A stretch of DNA of 23,679 bases, from IMG/VR virus record IMGVR_UViG_3300012350_000009, positions 1 through 23,679 of that record. One strand, given 5' to 3'. A program made the translations under genes and the position numbers. Every line of letters starts with the position of its first letter. Position 1 is the stretch's first letter. This stretch comes from a virus. Shown here one piece after another: positions 4,657-13,541 of this stretch. The notes under the pieces were generated by a model. That model did not search any database and was not told where the DNA came from. It worked only from the letters and a program-made list of their open reading frames with translations.

Positions 4657-6298
4657 TGTCGTCTCCCGGTGAAAGAAAGCTTCCCGTCGCGCGCCCGACC
4701 TTCGGGCCGATGACCCGCGCTGCGCCGCCCTCGATCACGGCACGCCCGGCCCGCGAGACCAGATCTCCCGACCGCGCGCTGCGCTCGAGCCGGGACAGGC
4801 CGTAGTCAGCCGCGCGCGCCACTTGCGGGAGACCCTTCGTCACAACCCGGTTGCCCACCTCCATGGCGGCCGCCTCGCCAACGATGGCCAGTAGCCCTGG
4901 GATGTCCCCCGCGGCGAGCGCATGCATGGCGTGTGGCGCCAGCAGCGTCGCTTCCCCCGCGCGCACGATGCCACCGGCGATGGCGTTGCCGATCCCCGTG
5001 CCGCCCTTGGCCGCCTTGGTCGCCCGGTCAGCGAGGGCATCGCGCACGGAGAGCAGCGTGGAAACCGTCTTGTTCGCGGCCTTGAGCTGCGCCACGTCGA
5101 CGCCCGGGGTATGTGCGGCCGCGCCCTCGATCGCCTGGTTGTAAGCGCCGTAGATGGCCTGCTTCGCCGCAATCCCTGGCGTGGCGGCAGCCTCCTCTGC
5201 GCTGGAAAACGTGTTCCCCAACCCCACCTCGTTGCGCGCCTTGCGGAGCACCGTCGAGGTCAGCTTCTGGTCGTCCTTGAACGCCCGGCCGATGAACTTC
5301 TCGTACCGCTCGACGTGCTCGGCCTGCTGAATCTCACCGCTCGCCCGAAGCTTCTCGGTGAGCTGAAGAAGCTGGTACTTCAGGTCGAATCCGGTGGGGG
5401 TCGCGCCGTGCTTGTCGATTGCGGCGTAGATGGGATCGAGCCGCTTCGTGGTGTAGTCGTTGATCACGCCGGTCACCTTGTCGGCAACCTTCCCAGGCGC
5501 GGCCGCTGCCTTGGTCGCGACGGCGCCCGTGAGCCCCGTGCGCTCGAGCTCTGGCATCAGTTCGTCACGCGCCGCTGCCTTGGTCACCTTGTCCGCGAAC
5601 TTGGCCTTGGCGACGCCGCCCGCCTCGCCACGCGCGATGTTCGAGACGATGCGGTCCTCTACCCGCTCGGGCGCGCCACGCACCAGCTTGCCCACGACGC
5701 CCCCCAGCGCGCCGCCTACGGCACCGCCGACCGCGGCCCCCTTGGCAGCGCCCGCCAGCGCGTCGCCTGCGCCCCCGCCCGCCGTAAGCGCGTCCCCGGC
5801 GCCGCCGACAGCCCCGAACCCGGCGCCCGCCGCCGCGCCTGCGCCGACACGCCCGAGCGTACTGGTTCCCTTGGGCAGCGGGATAGGCGCCGCAACTTGG
5901 AGACCCGTGCCGACCACCGTACCAGCGGCCGAGGCAACAGGGTTGGCGGCTGAGCCTGCCTCGTCGCTCGCATTGATGCCGCGCAGCGCCTCCTGGTACG
6001 GCTGTCCGCTCACGAGGTGGGTGATGCCCGCGGCGGCCGGGTTGACGAGGTTGGAGCTGACCGCATTTGACGCCTTGCGAAAGAACGTCTCAATGGCCCC
6101 GGGCGCCTCCTCAGTGGAAGGCGGCGCGGCGTGCTTGCCCTTGGCCAGGTCGGTCAGCGACAGCGTGCTCGGCTGGTCCGGGCTGCCCGCGGGCGGTGCG
6201 GTCTGGCCGGATTGCTCGCGGATCTTCGCGATGATCTCGTCATCCGAGTACCCGGCGGCGCGGGCGTGGGTCGCGAATTCGTGCGGGTCGAAGGCCAT
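4646..6298 (-). CDS. Large Ala/Gly-rich protein, putative DNA-ejection (internal virion) protein
   Basis: A 550-residue protein with no signal peptide. The N-terminus has a short helical unit with GYSDDEIIAKI (16-26), a motif type seen at the start of phage internal proteins. A Pro/Ser linker follows. Residues about 150-205 are a low-complexity Gly/Ala segment with glycine-zipper spacing (GAGAAAGAGFGAVGGAG, GGAVGGALGGVVGKL) that could insert in a membrane. The remainder is helical (for example LKYQLLQLTEKLRASGEIQQAEHVERYEKFIG region). Its place after the tail genes and before lysis matches podoviral proteins that leave the capsid and form the DNA channel in the host envelope. This is inferred from position and composition; no lytic transglycosylase motif is visible. 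It starts at a TAATG overlap with the previous gene. Confidence 0.6.
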   Translation of the reverse strand: MAFDPHEFATHARAAGYSDDEIIAKIREQSGQTAPPAGSPDQPSTLSLTDLAKGKHAAPPSTEEAPGAIETFFRKASNAVSSNLVNPAAAGITHLVSGQPYQEALRGINASDEAGSAANPVASAAGTVVGTGLQVAAPIPLPKGTSTLGRVGAGAAAGAGFGAVGGAGDALTAGGGAGDALAGAAKGAAVGGAVGGALGGVVGKLVRGAPERVEDRIVSNIARGEAGGVAKAKFADKVTKAAARDELMPELERTGLTGAVATKAAAAPGKVADKVTGVINDYTTKRLDPIYAAIDKHGATPTGFDLKYQLLQLTEKLRASGEIQQAEHVERYEKFIGRAFKDDQKLTSTVLRKARNEVGLGNTFSSAEEAAATPGIAAKQAIYGAYNQAIEGAAAHTPGVDVAQLKAANKTVSTLLSVRDALADRATKAAKGGTGIGNAIAGGIVRAGEATLLAPHAMHALAAGDIPGLLAIVGEAAAMEVGNRVVTKGLPQVARAADYGLSRLERSARSGDLVSRAGRAVIEGGAARVIGPKVGRATGSFLSPGDDNGR

Positions 6299-7716
6299 TA
6301 GTGCCCCCCTGCCGCCTTCACGAGGTCATCGATCGACATCCTGCCGGAGGCGGGCTTCGGCGTGGACGTAGCCGTGGGGAGTGTCGCCTCAGGAGCGGCC
6401 TTTCCGGTGGCGTGTCCACCAGCGGCGTGTAGCACCTCCCCGCGGAGGTCATGCATGCTGCTGAGACCCGCATGAATCTTCGCCCTCCATGCCGGCATGC
6501 CGGCATCCGTCTGCGGAACGTCGGGGAAGATGGCGGCGGCGCGTTCCTTGCCAGCCTGCTCACCCATGGATTCCTTGAGGGCTGCGGCCGTCTGGTTGCG
6601 AATCGTGGCCAGCTTCGAATTGGCCTCGGCGCGCGCCTGGTCGCCGGTGAAGAACGCCCGCACCGTGCTTTGCGGTGAGTCATGCCCGGGGAGGTCTGTC
6701 AACACCTCCTCGGTATTCTTGATGGCGCCCTGGATGAGCCCGAGTTGGGTCCGCGCGGTGGCATGCAGCCTCGGCGTCGTCTCGGCTGGGTTCACGGCGA
6801 AGTTTTCCCCGCCGCTGGTGAACTCCGTGGGCGTGCCGCCCGCCCCCGGCGGCTTGACCGTCGGGTCGCGGTCGATGTTCTCGGCGGTGTGCTTGCCGGT
6901 GATCGTCTTGTGCAGCGCTGCTAGGCTCTGCGCGCGGAACTCGTTCGCGTGCTGCTGGAGGTCGAGCGCCTTGAGTCGCGCATCGAGCACCGCCGACTGG
7001 GGGCCCGACGCCTTGACCATGTACTCGCCGAGCATCTGGGCCCGGCGCATGGCCTCGGCGCCCCGCGCGTCCACCTCGGCCAGCGCGGTCGCGCGGGCGT
7101 CGATGGCGTCCTTCAAGCCGGTCTTAGCGATGACCTGGTTGTCGCTGAGCTTCTTGATCTTCTCGCGCTCCTGGTCGAGGAGCATGTTGACCGTCTGCGC
7201 GACGCTGTTCTGCGTGGAGGAGCGCCCGCCGAGGGCCGCGCCCTTCGCCGCGAGCGCGTCCCCGAAGGCCCCTACCGCCAGCGCCACGGCCTTGGCTACG
7301 TTCTTCCAGCCGTCGCCCTCGTGGAACAGCGCAGGCGCGGGCGTCTCCTTGAGGGCCTGATTCGCCTGGCGTAGCACGTCCGCCTGGGCCTTGATGTTCG
7401 CGTTCTGCCGCTCGGATTCGGCGCGCTTCTCCGCGGCGGCGGCATCCAGCGCGGCGAGCTGGTCGGCGGCCTCCTTCTTCAGGGCCTCGGCCACCTCGGA
7501 GCCCTGGAGCCCCTGGGCCTCGACCGTGTCGGCCTGCTGGGTGGCGGTGGATGCCACGTCGCCCACGGCCTTCGTGTACTCGGGCGACGCCACGGGGGTG
7601 CTCGAGCCCGATTCCGACGTCGTGTGCGTCTCGTGCTGCGGCGCAGGAGGGAAGAGCGACGTCAGCCCCCCGCCCGTGGGGGGTTGGTCCTGGTCGTCGG
7701 CGAGAAAGTTAGCCAC
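6298..7716 (-). CDS. Coiled-coil Ala-rich protein, putative DNA-ejection protein
   Basis: A 472-residue protein. After a polar N-terminus (1-50), residues about 70-125 form a long Ala/Glu/Lys coiled coil (ALKKEAADQLAALDAAAAEK). A hydrophobic helix at about 138-165 (WKNVAKAVALAVGAFGDALAA) may cross or insert into a membrane. A second helical block follows at about 175-290 (LDQEREKIKKLSDN, ARGAEAMRRAQMLGEYM). The C-terminus ends with a Pro/Thr/Ser linker and a short tail RMSIDDLVKAAGGH. It overlaps the S74 protein gene by eight bases and shares TAATG with the 550-residue gene, so the three are probably made together. No enzyme motif is seen. Ejection function is inferred from position and composition. 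Confidence 0.55.
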   Translation of the reverse strand: MANFLADDQDQPPTGGGLTSLFPPAPQHETHTTSESGSSTPVASPEYTKAVGDVASTATQQADTVEAQGLQGSEVAEALKKEAADQLAALDAAAAEKRAESERQNANIKAQADVLRQANQALKETPAPALFHEGDGWKNVAKAVALAVGAFGDALAAKGAALGGRSSTQNSVAQTVNMLLDQEREKIKKLSDNQVIAKTGLKDAIDARATALAEVDARGAEAMRRAQMLGEYMVKASGPQSAVLDARLKALDLQQHANEFRAQSLAALHKTITGKHTAENIDRDPTVKPPGAGGTPTEFTSGGENFAVNPAETTPRLHATARTQLGLIQGAIKNTEEVLTDLPGHDSPQSTVRAFFTGDQARAEANSKLATIRNQTAAALKESMGEQAGKERAAAIFPDVPQTDAGMPAWRAKIHAGLSSMHDLRGEVLHAAGGHATGKAAPEATLPTATSTPKPASGRMSIDDLVKAAGGH

Positions 7717-10285
7717 GGCGGCCCTCGATTTTCTTCAGGCGGGCATTGATGGACGCGAGGCCGGCGAGCACCGGGCCGATGGCCTTGGCCGGGTCGAGCC
7801 CGAGCCGGCCGCGCCCGTCGGGGAGCTCCACGACGAACGAGCGGCCCATGCGCGTGCTCCCGGCGTCCTGCGCCATCACGCCCAGGCGCCGGCCCGCGCC
7901 GTCCTTCTCCGGGTCGCGGTAGTCCCACGTCTGCGAGGTGAGCGAGTCGAGGAAGCGGCCCACGTCCTTCGCCCCGTCGGCCACCTTCGTCTTCAGCCGG
8001 CGGTCGGAGGCCGCGATGTAGGCGCCGCCGACGGTGGCGAGGCCGCCGATGATTTTGCCCCAGAACTCAGCATCGGCGCTGTTTGCGGCGGTCTGCGCGG
8101 CGACGCTGATCGCCCGGTTCTTCGTGGCGGCGTCGAGGGAGGCAATCCACGCCGCGAGCCCCTCCTTGGCAATCTCCTGGCGGTCGGAGTCGTTGAGCGC
8201 CATGGCCTTGCTGTAGGCGTCGAGGTCGGCGACGGACATCTGGGTCGCGTTGCCGGCGTTCGAGATGTTCGTCTGCGTCACCGCCGCCAGGTTCGACTTC
8301 ATGGCGTCGAGCGAGTTGTTCGCGTTGTTGATCTGCGACGTCAGCGTATCCGCCTGATTCTGCATCCCCGCCTTGAGAGCGGCGTCCCGGTTTCCCTCGA
8401 GGACGTGGATGTTGTTCTGCGCGGTTTGGATCTGAGCCGTGAGCTGGTTAGCCGCCGCCGCGATATTCGCCTGAGTGGCGTTGGTGGCGCTGACGTTGTT
8501 CGCCGACGTGACGTTGCCAGCGTTCGAGATGTTGACGGCGTTGATGTTCGCCGCGTTGCTGGTGCTGGCCGCCAGCGCGGTCGCCTGGTTGCTCTGCAGC
8601 GCCGCCAGCTGGTTGTTCGCGTTGTTGATCTGAGCCTGGAGGGTGTCCGCCTGGTTCTGCAGGCCCGCTTTCAGCGCGGCGTCACGGTTCCCCGTGAGCA
8701 CGTTGATCGTGTTCGTGACCGATTGGATCTTCGCGGTCAGGTCGTTGGTGGCGTTGCTCTGGAGGGCTGAGAGCTGCTCTTTCTGATTCTCGATCTGCGC
8801 CGTGAGGGCGTCCGCCTGATTTTGCAGCCCGGCCTTGAGCGCCGCGTCCCGGTTGCCCGTCAGGACGTTGATGGTGTTCGTCGTGGTCTGGATCTTCGCC
8901 TGGAGGTCGGTCGACTGGTTCGATTGCTGGCGCGCCAGCTCCTGTCCCGCGGCCGTGCTGGAAAAGGCCCCATAGGTCTCGGTGCCCTTCTGGATCTCCT
9001 GCGCGCGGAGGGCCGCCATGTCGGCCGAGCTCTTGGCGATGGCGGTCTGCGCGCTCGAGCTACCCTGCAGGAGCGCCTGCCCCGCGTTGCGCCCCGAGAG
9101 CGAGGCGGCCAGGCCGTAGGCGGTGCCGACGTTCTGGTCGATCCCCTTCTGGAGGAGCGCCTGCGCCGCGCTGGGGGCGGTCCCCTCAGCCTGCCCCTTG
9201 GCGAGCTCGATGGAGCGCTGCTGGTCGGGGCTGAGCGTCGAGCCGATGGTCTGCCCAACGATGGGCGCCTGCTCGCCGACGGTACCAGCGGTGACCCCGG
9301 GCTTGAAGTTGTTCTGAGGGGCGGTGATCTGCTGGGACTTGATGTCGCCCTGCACACCCACCGTGCCGGCCGTGACGCCCGCCTTGAAGCCGTTGTCGGG
9401 GGCGTTGATGGTGGTCGCCTGCACCGAAGGGGCGTACCCGGCTTGCCCCGCCGTGGACTGACCCGCCTGGATGCTGCCGGCCGTGATGGCAGACTGCTGG
9501 TCTACGGTGCCCGCCGTCAGCGACGCACGGAAACCATTGTCCGGTGCCGTGATGGGCGTGGGCGCGGCGGCCTGTGTGCCCGTGCGGTTGGCGGTGCCGG
9601 CGACATTGGTTGCCATGTTAGCGGCGGCACTCGGGGGTAGGGCCCCGGGGGTGGTCATATTGGGCAGCGTCGACGTGACGGTGGAGGTGGCAGTCGGCGA
9701 CGCCGTCCCACCGGGAGGCCCCGCGACCTGCTGCGCGGTCTTGTAGATCTTGTTGTTGATCGCATTGTCGAGGCCCTTCCCTGGATCCACGCCGGTCACG
9801 TGAGCAATCGCATGTGCAGGGTCAAGATTGTCGAGAACGTTCCGTTTGACGTCGTTGATCTGGTAGGCCGGATCTGCGCCAATGGTCGTCTTGATGTTCT
9901 CGCCTACCCCCTCCGGCGTGGCCGTCGGGTTGAGCTCGTCTTGTCCTAGGATGTAGCCGTCGGTTCGCTTGAAACTCGGGCCGTCTGGCGTGGCGATGTC
10001 ACCCATCTGCCCAGCCGGCACCTCGGAGCCAACGCCGGTCACCTCCGTGCGGCCGTCGGGATGGATCGTGGTCGTGTAAGCGACCGTCCCGTCCTGACGG
10101 CGGGTCTGAATGACCGTGACGGTCTCGTTGGGAATGAAACCCGTGGCCGGGTCTGGCGTTCCCTTGATGCTCTGCTTCGATGTGAAGTCTACATAGCCAG
10201 GGTTCTTCTGATTCGGCGTTCCGGGGGCGCTGGCGACCGCGCCGCTCTCGGTGAACTGGGTATTGTTGGGGTTGTACGACGACAT
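7709..10285 (-). CDS. Repeat-rich virion protein with C-terminal S74 self-cleaving chaperone domain
   Basis: An 858-residue protein. Its last 99 residues are a peptidase S74 intramolecular chaperone domain: ASDRRLKTK places the Ser (760) five residues before the Lys (765) of the catalytic dyad, with cleavage expected just before Ser760, followed by LGVMAQD and a C-terminal helix. In known examples this domain trimerises the passenger and is then cut off. The passenger is unusual. It contains three APDNGF/APQNNF-centred repeats at roughly residues 245, 292 and 319. It also has three copies of a helical unit around NVLTGNRDAALKAG at roughly 470, 525 and 624, and Asn/Ala-rich stretches with NISNAGN. 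A hydrophobic helix (about 738-758) precedes the cleavage site. It starts one base after the stop of the 1019-residue gene. A trimeric fibre, needle or ejection-channel part is likely; which one is unknown. Confidence 0.75.
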   Translation of the reverse strand: MSSYNPNNTQFTESGAVASAPGTPNQKNPGYVDFTSKQSIKGTPDPATGFIPNETVTVIQTRRQDGTVAYTTTIHPDGRTEVTGVGSEVPAGQMGDIATPDGPSFKRTDGYILGQDELNPTATPEGVGENIKTTIGADPAYQINDVKRNVLDNLDPAHAIAHVTGVDPGKGLDNAINNKIYKTAQQVAGPPGGTASPTATSTVTSTLPNMTTPGALPPSAAANMATNVAGTANRTGTQAAAPTPITAPDNGFRASLTAGTVDQQSAITAGSIQAGQSTAGQAGYAPSVQATTINAPDNGFKAGVTAGTVGVQGDIKSQQITAPQNNFKPGVTAGTVGEQAPIVGQTIGSTLSPDQQRSIELAKGQAEGTAPSAAQALLQKGIDQNVGTAYGLAASLSGRNAGQALLQGSSSAQTAIAKSSADMAALRAQEIQKGTETYGAFSSTAAGQELARQQSNQSTDLQAKIQTTTNTINVLTGNRDAALKAGLQNQADALTAQIENQKEQLSALQSNATNDLTAKIQSVTNTINVLTGNRDAALKAGLQNQADTLQAQINNANNQLAALQSNQATALAASTSNAANINAVNISNAGNVTSANNVSATNATQANIAAAANQLTAQIQTAQNNIHVLEGNRDAALKAGMQNQADTLTSQINNANNSLDAMKSNLAAVTQTNISNAGNATQMSVADLDAYSKAMALNDSDRQEIAKEGLAAWIASLDAATKNRAISVAAQTAANSADAEFWGKIIGGLATVGGAYIAASDRRLKTKVADGAKDVGRFLDSLTSQTWDYRDPEKDGAGRRLGVMAQDAGSTRMGRSFVVELPDGRGRLGLDPAKAIGPVLAGLASINARLKKIEGRRG
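8359..8418 (-). repeat. Protein-level repeat unit 3 of the S74 protein
   Basis: Encodes the third copy of the NVLTGNRDAALKAG-type unit (variant HVLEGNRDAALKAG), 99 residues after unit 2 because a 44-residue Asn/Ala-rich stretch is inserted between them. Confidence 0.8.
8656..8715 (-). repeat. Protein-level repeat unit 2 of the S74 protein
   Basis: Encodes the same residues as unit 1 (8821-8880). Eleven of 60 bases differ, all at third codon positions. Confidence 0.85.
8821..8880 (-). repeat. Protein-level repeat unit 1 of the S74 protein
   Basis: First copy of the helical NVLTGNRDAALKAG unit, 55 residues before unit 2. Confidence 0.85.
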
Positions 10286-10286
10286 G

Positions 10287-13200
10287 TCAGCTCCACTTTT
10301 CCCCAGCGGGTCGCCGCTGCTCGGACGGCTTGCGGATGCCGATGTTCAGCGACACGCCCTGGATCCGCATGGTCGCGTCCCCCGACGGCATGGTCACCTC
10401 GACGGAGCAGCTCGTGCATTTCTGCTGCGTGGGGAAGAACTCGCCCACGTCCGTCAGGGTGCCGCCCGCGATTGCCTGCGACGTGAACGTCTGGACCTGC
10501 GCATCATCATCGTTGAAGTACAATTTGGCGCTCGCAGTGATGGTACCACCCCCTGCGATTCGCGTGAACACCACGCGCCCGTCGTAGACACGCATGGGAG
10601 CCTGGACGGGGGCCGGAACGAGCGCGCCGGCCGGGTTGTAGCGGACCCACGCGGTGCGCACGACGCCCGTGAAGGCGGCTCCCTGGTCGGTGGTCTGCGC
10701 CGCCGTTCCCTCGCGCCACACGGTCCCGTCGGTCTTGAACAGGACCATCTGCTCGTTGACGAGGAGGCACCGGCGCATCCCCGAAAGGCCCGTCCAACGA
10801 CTCCACTGGCCGAGGCCCATTCCGCCGTTGGGCAGCGCATCGGGGAACTTCCGGTCGTACACGAACACGTAGTTGGTGGTCACGAAGCGCACCTCGTTTT
10901 TCGAAGGCACGAAAATGCCGTCGTAGAACGTCTCGGGCGTGTTCACCTGGGGCTGGTTCACCCACTGGTCGATGGCAGCGCCGACGAAGCGGATGTTACC
11001 CTGCGCGTCAACCGAATGGACGCCTCGCTGCGACACGAAGTAGATGGCATCCCCGGCGTTCACGAGCGGCGTGCCGGGCAGGGCGCCGATGTCGTCGCTG
11101 ATACGCGTGATGGTGTAGTTGTTGCCCGAGCCGGCGTCGGTGAGCCCGTCGCCCTGCACGAAGTAGATGGCGTTGCGCTTGAAGATGACCCCGCGGCCCT
11201 CCACCGAGCTGCCCCCCGTGACGTCGCCCCACTGGTCGTCGAGGTCGATGACATTGGCGAGTGTGGTCTCGGGTTGGCGCTGGGCCTGGAGGCTCTTTGA
11301 GTATTGGATCTCCGTGCGGTAGTCGCGGTTCACCGCCCACAGCCGGTCGTCGAAGATCCACACGTGCGAGCTCGGGGGCCAGCACATGTTGGGCTGTTCG
11401 CCAACCGTGTAGAGGACTTCGCCGGTATTGATGGCTCCGTCGGATAATGTATCTGTGAACACCCAGCTTCCGGGATTCTGCGAACCATCGGTATAATAGA
11501 CCTTGTCGAGTTGCGGCACCGACCCGTTGGCCTGCGACCGGTAGAACTTGATTCTCAATAATTGGTTGAGCGATTCCGCTTGCTGCTGCGCCTGGGTGAC
11601 CACGACGGTCTGGTTCGCACCGGTTAACGTGATGATGGCTGGAGTTGCAGGCTGACTCCTCCAGACCAATCCATCTTGTGTCACCGTCTCGAACACGACG
11701 ACGAAGTCATAAGTCGCGAGCAGCGTCAGCGCGCCAGCTGCTGCAGACTGCGCAACTGACACTGGCTGCGGAGGCGCGAACTGCCCCATGGGCACCAAGT
11801 ATAAACCTTCCGGGGTGGACAGGGACTGTCCGCACATAATCGGCTTGCCGTTACGATATGCCGGCCACCCGGTGTTGATGCCAGAGTCGCCTGTAACACG
11901 TAGATAATGGGTGAACGACGTCATCACGGTATCGGCGTGCATGCCGCCTCCAATCCGTCCGAACGCGGTGAGCACCGGGAGCCCGACCCTGAATGTCCCT
12001 GATGCAGTGGCGTTTGCCTGCGCGAGCAGGCTCGACGACACGCCTGACCCGATCCCATTCGGGGCGAGAGCGCCAACAGGGCGCGTGGCAACGTCCCCGA
12101 ATGCGAAGCTGTTCGACTGCAGTATGGGCGTCCACAGGAATCCGGTCCCCACCTGGACAGCCTCGGCCACCAGGAAATACCAGGCGCTATCTCCGTTGGC
12201 TGCCCATCCAACCGAGATGAGATTCACCGGGGTCCCCGACGACGCCGTGGATTGCCCATTGAGATATCCAGGGGTGCCGACAACGGAGGCCGTCCGGGCA
12301 TTTCTTCGTAGTTGCCCGGTCGTCGTCTGATAGACGAATGCGCCATTGGCCGAACCAGCATTCATGACGCCGGTCAACTTCGTTGATTGGATTGCCTCGA
12401 CGGAGTATTGCCCCACCTGGGCGCCAGCGGACGTAATCGAATCAACGCGCGTATCCGGCGCAGCGCTGGAATGCGCTGGGTAACGAACGGCGCCGCCCGT
12501 CGCATCATAAATCGTAGTGATAAACGTCGGGCGTGCGGGCGTGGCGATGGATACATCCACCGCGTTCGCCAGTGTTGACGGGTCGAATTCGATGAATTGA
12601 TATGCCGCCGCCGCTCCCGCCATCAGGAATACCAGTGTCACCGTGCTTCCGGCATACACGCCAACGTCAGCTATGAACCCGTTGGCGATCCCCGTCTTTA
12701 TCGTCGCGCTGGAGAAGATCCCGGTGCTGGAGTTACGTACTTTGACCTTGAGATTGCCCGCCGTGTCGCCCCAGAAGAGGCACAAGAACCCAGCGATCGA
12801 GGCGCATTTTATCCATGTTACATTTGCTGCCAGGTCGAGCACGCTGTTCGCCGAGAAGTTGTCGATTTGAGGATTATCCACCTTGCCGGTGACGCAGAGT
12901 ATGACTGGCGCAGCCGGGGCCGATTGGCGGACGACGGCGCAGATCCATTCGGTCGCCGACGACGCATAGCCGAGCCCCCCGACTACCGCGTCGTTCGACG
13001 CCGCGAGCTCCGAACGGGTGATCGCCGAGGCGCGCGCGGTCAATGCGCCGCTCTGCCACGCCCCCAGGGTCGCGTCGTAGACCAGGTATGCGGTCAGCGC
13101 ACTGGCGATCATCGATTGCCCGGTCGGGCCCTCTCCGACGGTTGCGACCTGCGATGGACACACGCCCCCGGGAACCGTATCCCCCGCCACCTGCGTGAAC

Positions 13201-13346
13201 CCGTACCGGCGACGCCACTCGCCCTTGCGCTCCTGGGTCACGTTGTCGCACGTGAGCAGCGACGAGTTCGGCATCGACAGCGGCGCCTTCTGGCTGTCGA
13301 GCGCGCCGCCGAACGGCACGAAGATCGAGGTCTTCGCGAGGGCCAT
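10287..13346 (-). CDS. Large tail nozzle/stabilisation-like protein
   Basis: A 1019-residue protein. The N-terminus (PFGGALDSQKAPLSMPNSSL, CDNVTQERKGEWRRRYGF) follows the pattern of phage tail-closure proteins (P22 gp10-like, T7 gp12-like), where a linear element listing defaults and a short G-x-x-x-R-x-G strand precede a beta-propeller. The rest is beta-rich with repeated short blades. The best propeller-like region is in the last third (HVWIFDDRLWAVNR, GVIFKRNAIYFVQGDGL, DAIYFVSQRGVHSVD, KNEVRFVTTNYVFVYDRKF). Its size exceeds gp10 (about 470) and gp12 (about 790). Function as the tail nozzle below the adaptor is inferred from this pattern and from gene order. The middle of the gene (about 11400-12900) has visibly lower G+C than its flanks. 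Confidence 0.6.
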   Translation of the reverse strand: MALAKTSIFVPFGGALDSQKAPLSMPNSSLLTCDNVTQERKGEWRRRYGFTQVAGDTVPGGVCPSQVATVGEGPTGQSMIASALTAYLVYDATLGAWQSGALTARASAITRSELAASNDAVVGGLGYASSATEWICAVVRQSAPAAPVILCVTGKVDNPQIDNFSANSVLDLAANVTWIKCASIAGFLCLFWGDTAGNLKVKVRNSSTGIFSSATIKTGIANGFIADVGVYAGSTVTLVFLMAGAAAAYQFIEFDPSTLANAVDVSIATPARPTFITTIYDATGGAVRYPAHSSAAPDTRVDSITSAGAQVGQYSVEAIQSTKLTGVMNAGSANGAFVYQTTTGQLRRNARTASVVGTPGYLNGQSTASSGTPVNLISVGWAANGDSAWYFLVAEAVQVGTGFLWTPILQSNSFAFGDVATRPVGALAPNGIGSGVSSSLLAQANATASGTFRVGLPVLTAFGRIGGGMHADTVMTSFTHYLRVTGDSGINTGWPAYRNGKPIMCGQSLSTPEGLYLVPMGQFAPPQPVSVAQSAAAGALTLLATYDFVVVFETVTQDGLVWRSQPATPAIITLTGANQTVVVTQAQQQAESLNQLLRIKFYRSQANGSVPQLDKVYYTDGSQNPGSWVFTDTLSDGAINTGEVLYTVGEQPNMCWPPSSHVWIFDDRLWAVNRDYRTEIQYSKSLQAQRQPETTLANVIDLDDQWGDVTGGSSVEGRGVIFKRNAIYFVQGDGLTDAGSGNNYTITRISDDIGALPGTPLVNAGDAIYFVSQRGVHSVDAQGNIRFVGAAIDQWVNQPQVNTPETFYDGIFVPSKNEVRFVTTNYVFVYDRKFPDALPNGGMGLGQWSRWTGLSGMRRCLLVNEQMVLFKTDGTVWREGTAAQTTDQGAAFTGVVRTAWVRYNPAGALVPAPVQAPMRVYDGRVVFTRIAGGGTITASAKLYFNDDDAQVQTFTSQAIAGGTLTDVGEFFPTQQKCTSCSVEVTMPSGDATMRIQGVSLNIGIRKPSEQRRPAGEKWS

Positions 13347-13349
13347 GCT

Positions 13350-13541
13350 TCAATGCCCCGGCGTCGGTTTGATGGTGAAGTCCGTCGTGATCGTCACCGA
13401 CCAATTGCCCGCGCTGTCCACCGCGAACCCGACGGCGGCGGTGCGCCCGCGCGTGGCTGCCCGGGCCAGTTGCTCCAGTAGCTTCAGCGGCGAGCGGCCG
13501 GCAGCCTTCGGGACGGGGATCGTGATGGAGGTGACGCTCAT
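13350..13541 (-). CDS. 63-aa small tail-region protein, unknown
   Basis: ATG at 13541 overlaps the TGA of the Gly-rich gene as ATGA, and the stop is three bases before the start of the 1019-residue gene. The product begins MSVTSITIPVPKAAGRSPLK, has a helix (LLEQLARAATRG) and ends with beta strands (AVGFAVDSAGNWSVTITTDF). No signal or membrane segment is present. Too small and unfamiliar for a functional call; it could be a minor virion part or a folding helper for the neighbouring tail proteins. Confidence 0.65.
   Translation of the reverse strand: MSVTSITIPVPKAAGRSPLKLLEQLARAATRGRTAAVGFAVDSAGNWSVTITTDFTIKPTPGH

Noticed and set aside
7391-9640. Plus-strand frames of 459 and 272 codons
   Set aside because: Antisense to the S74 and coiled-coil protein genes; repeats in them mirror the real repeats.
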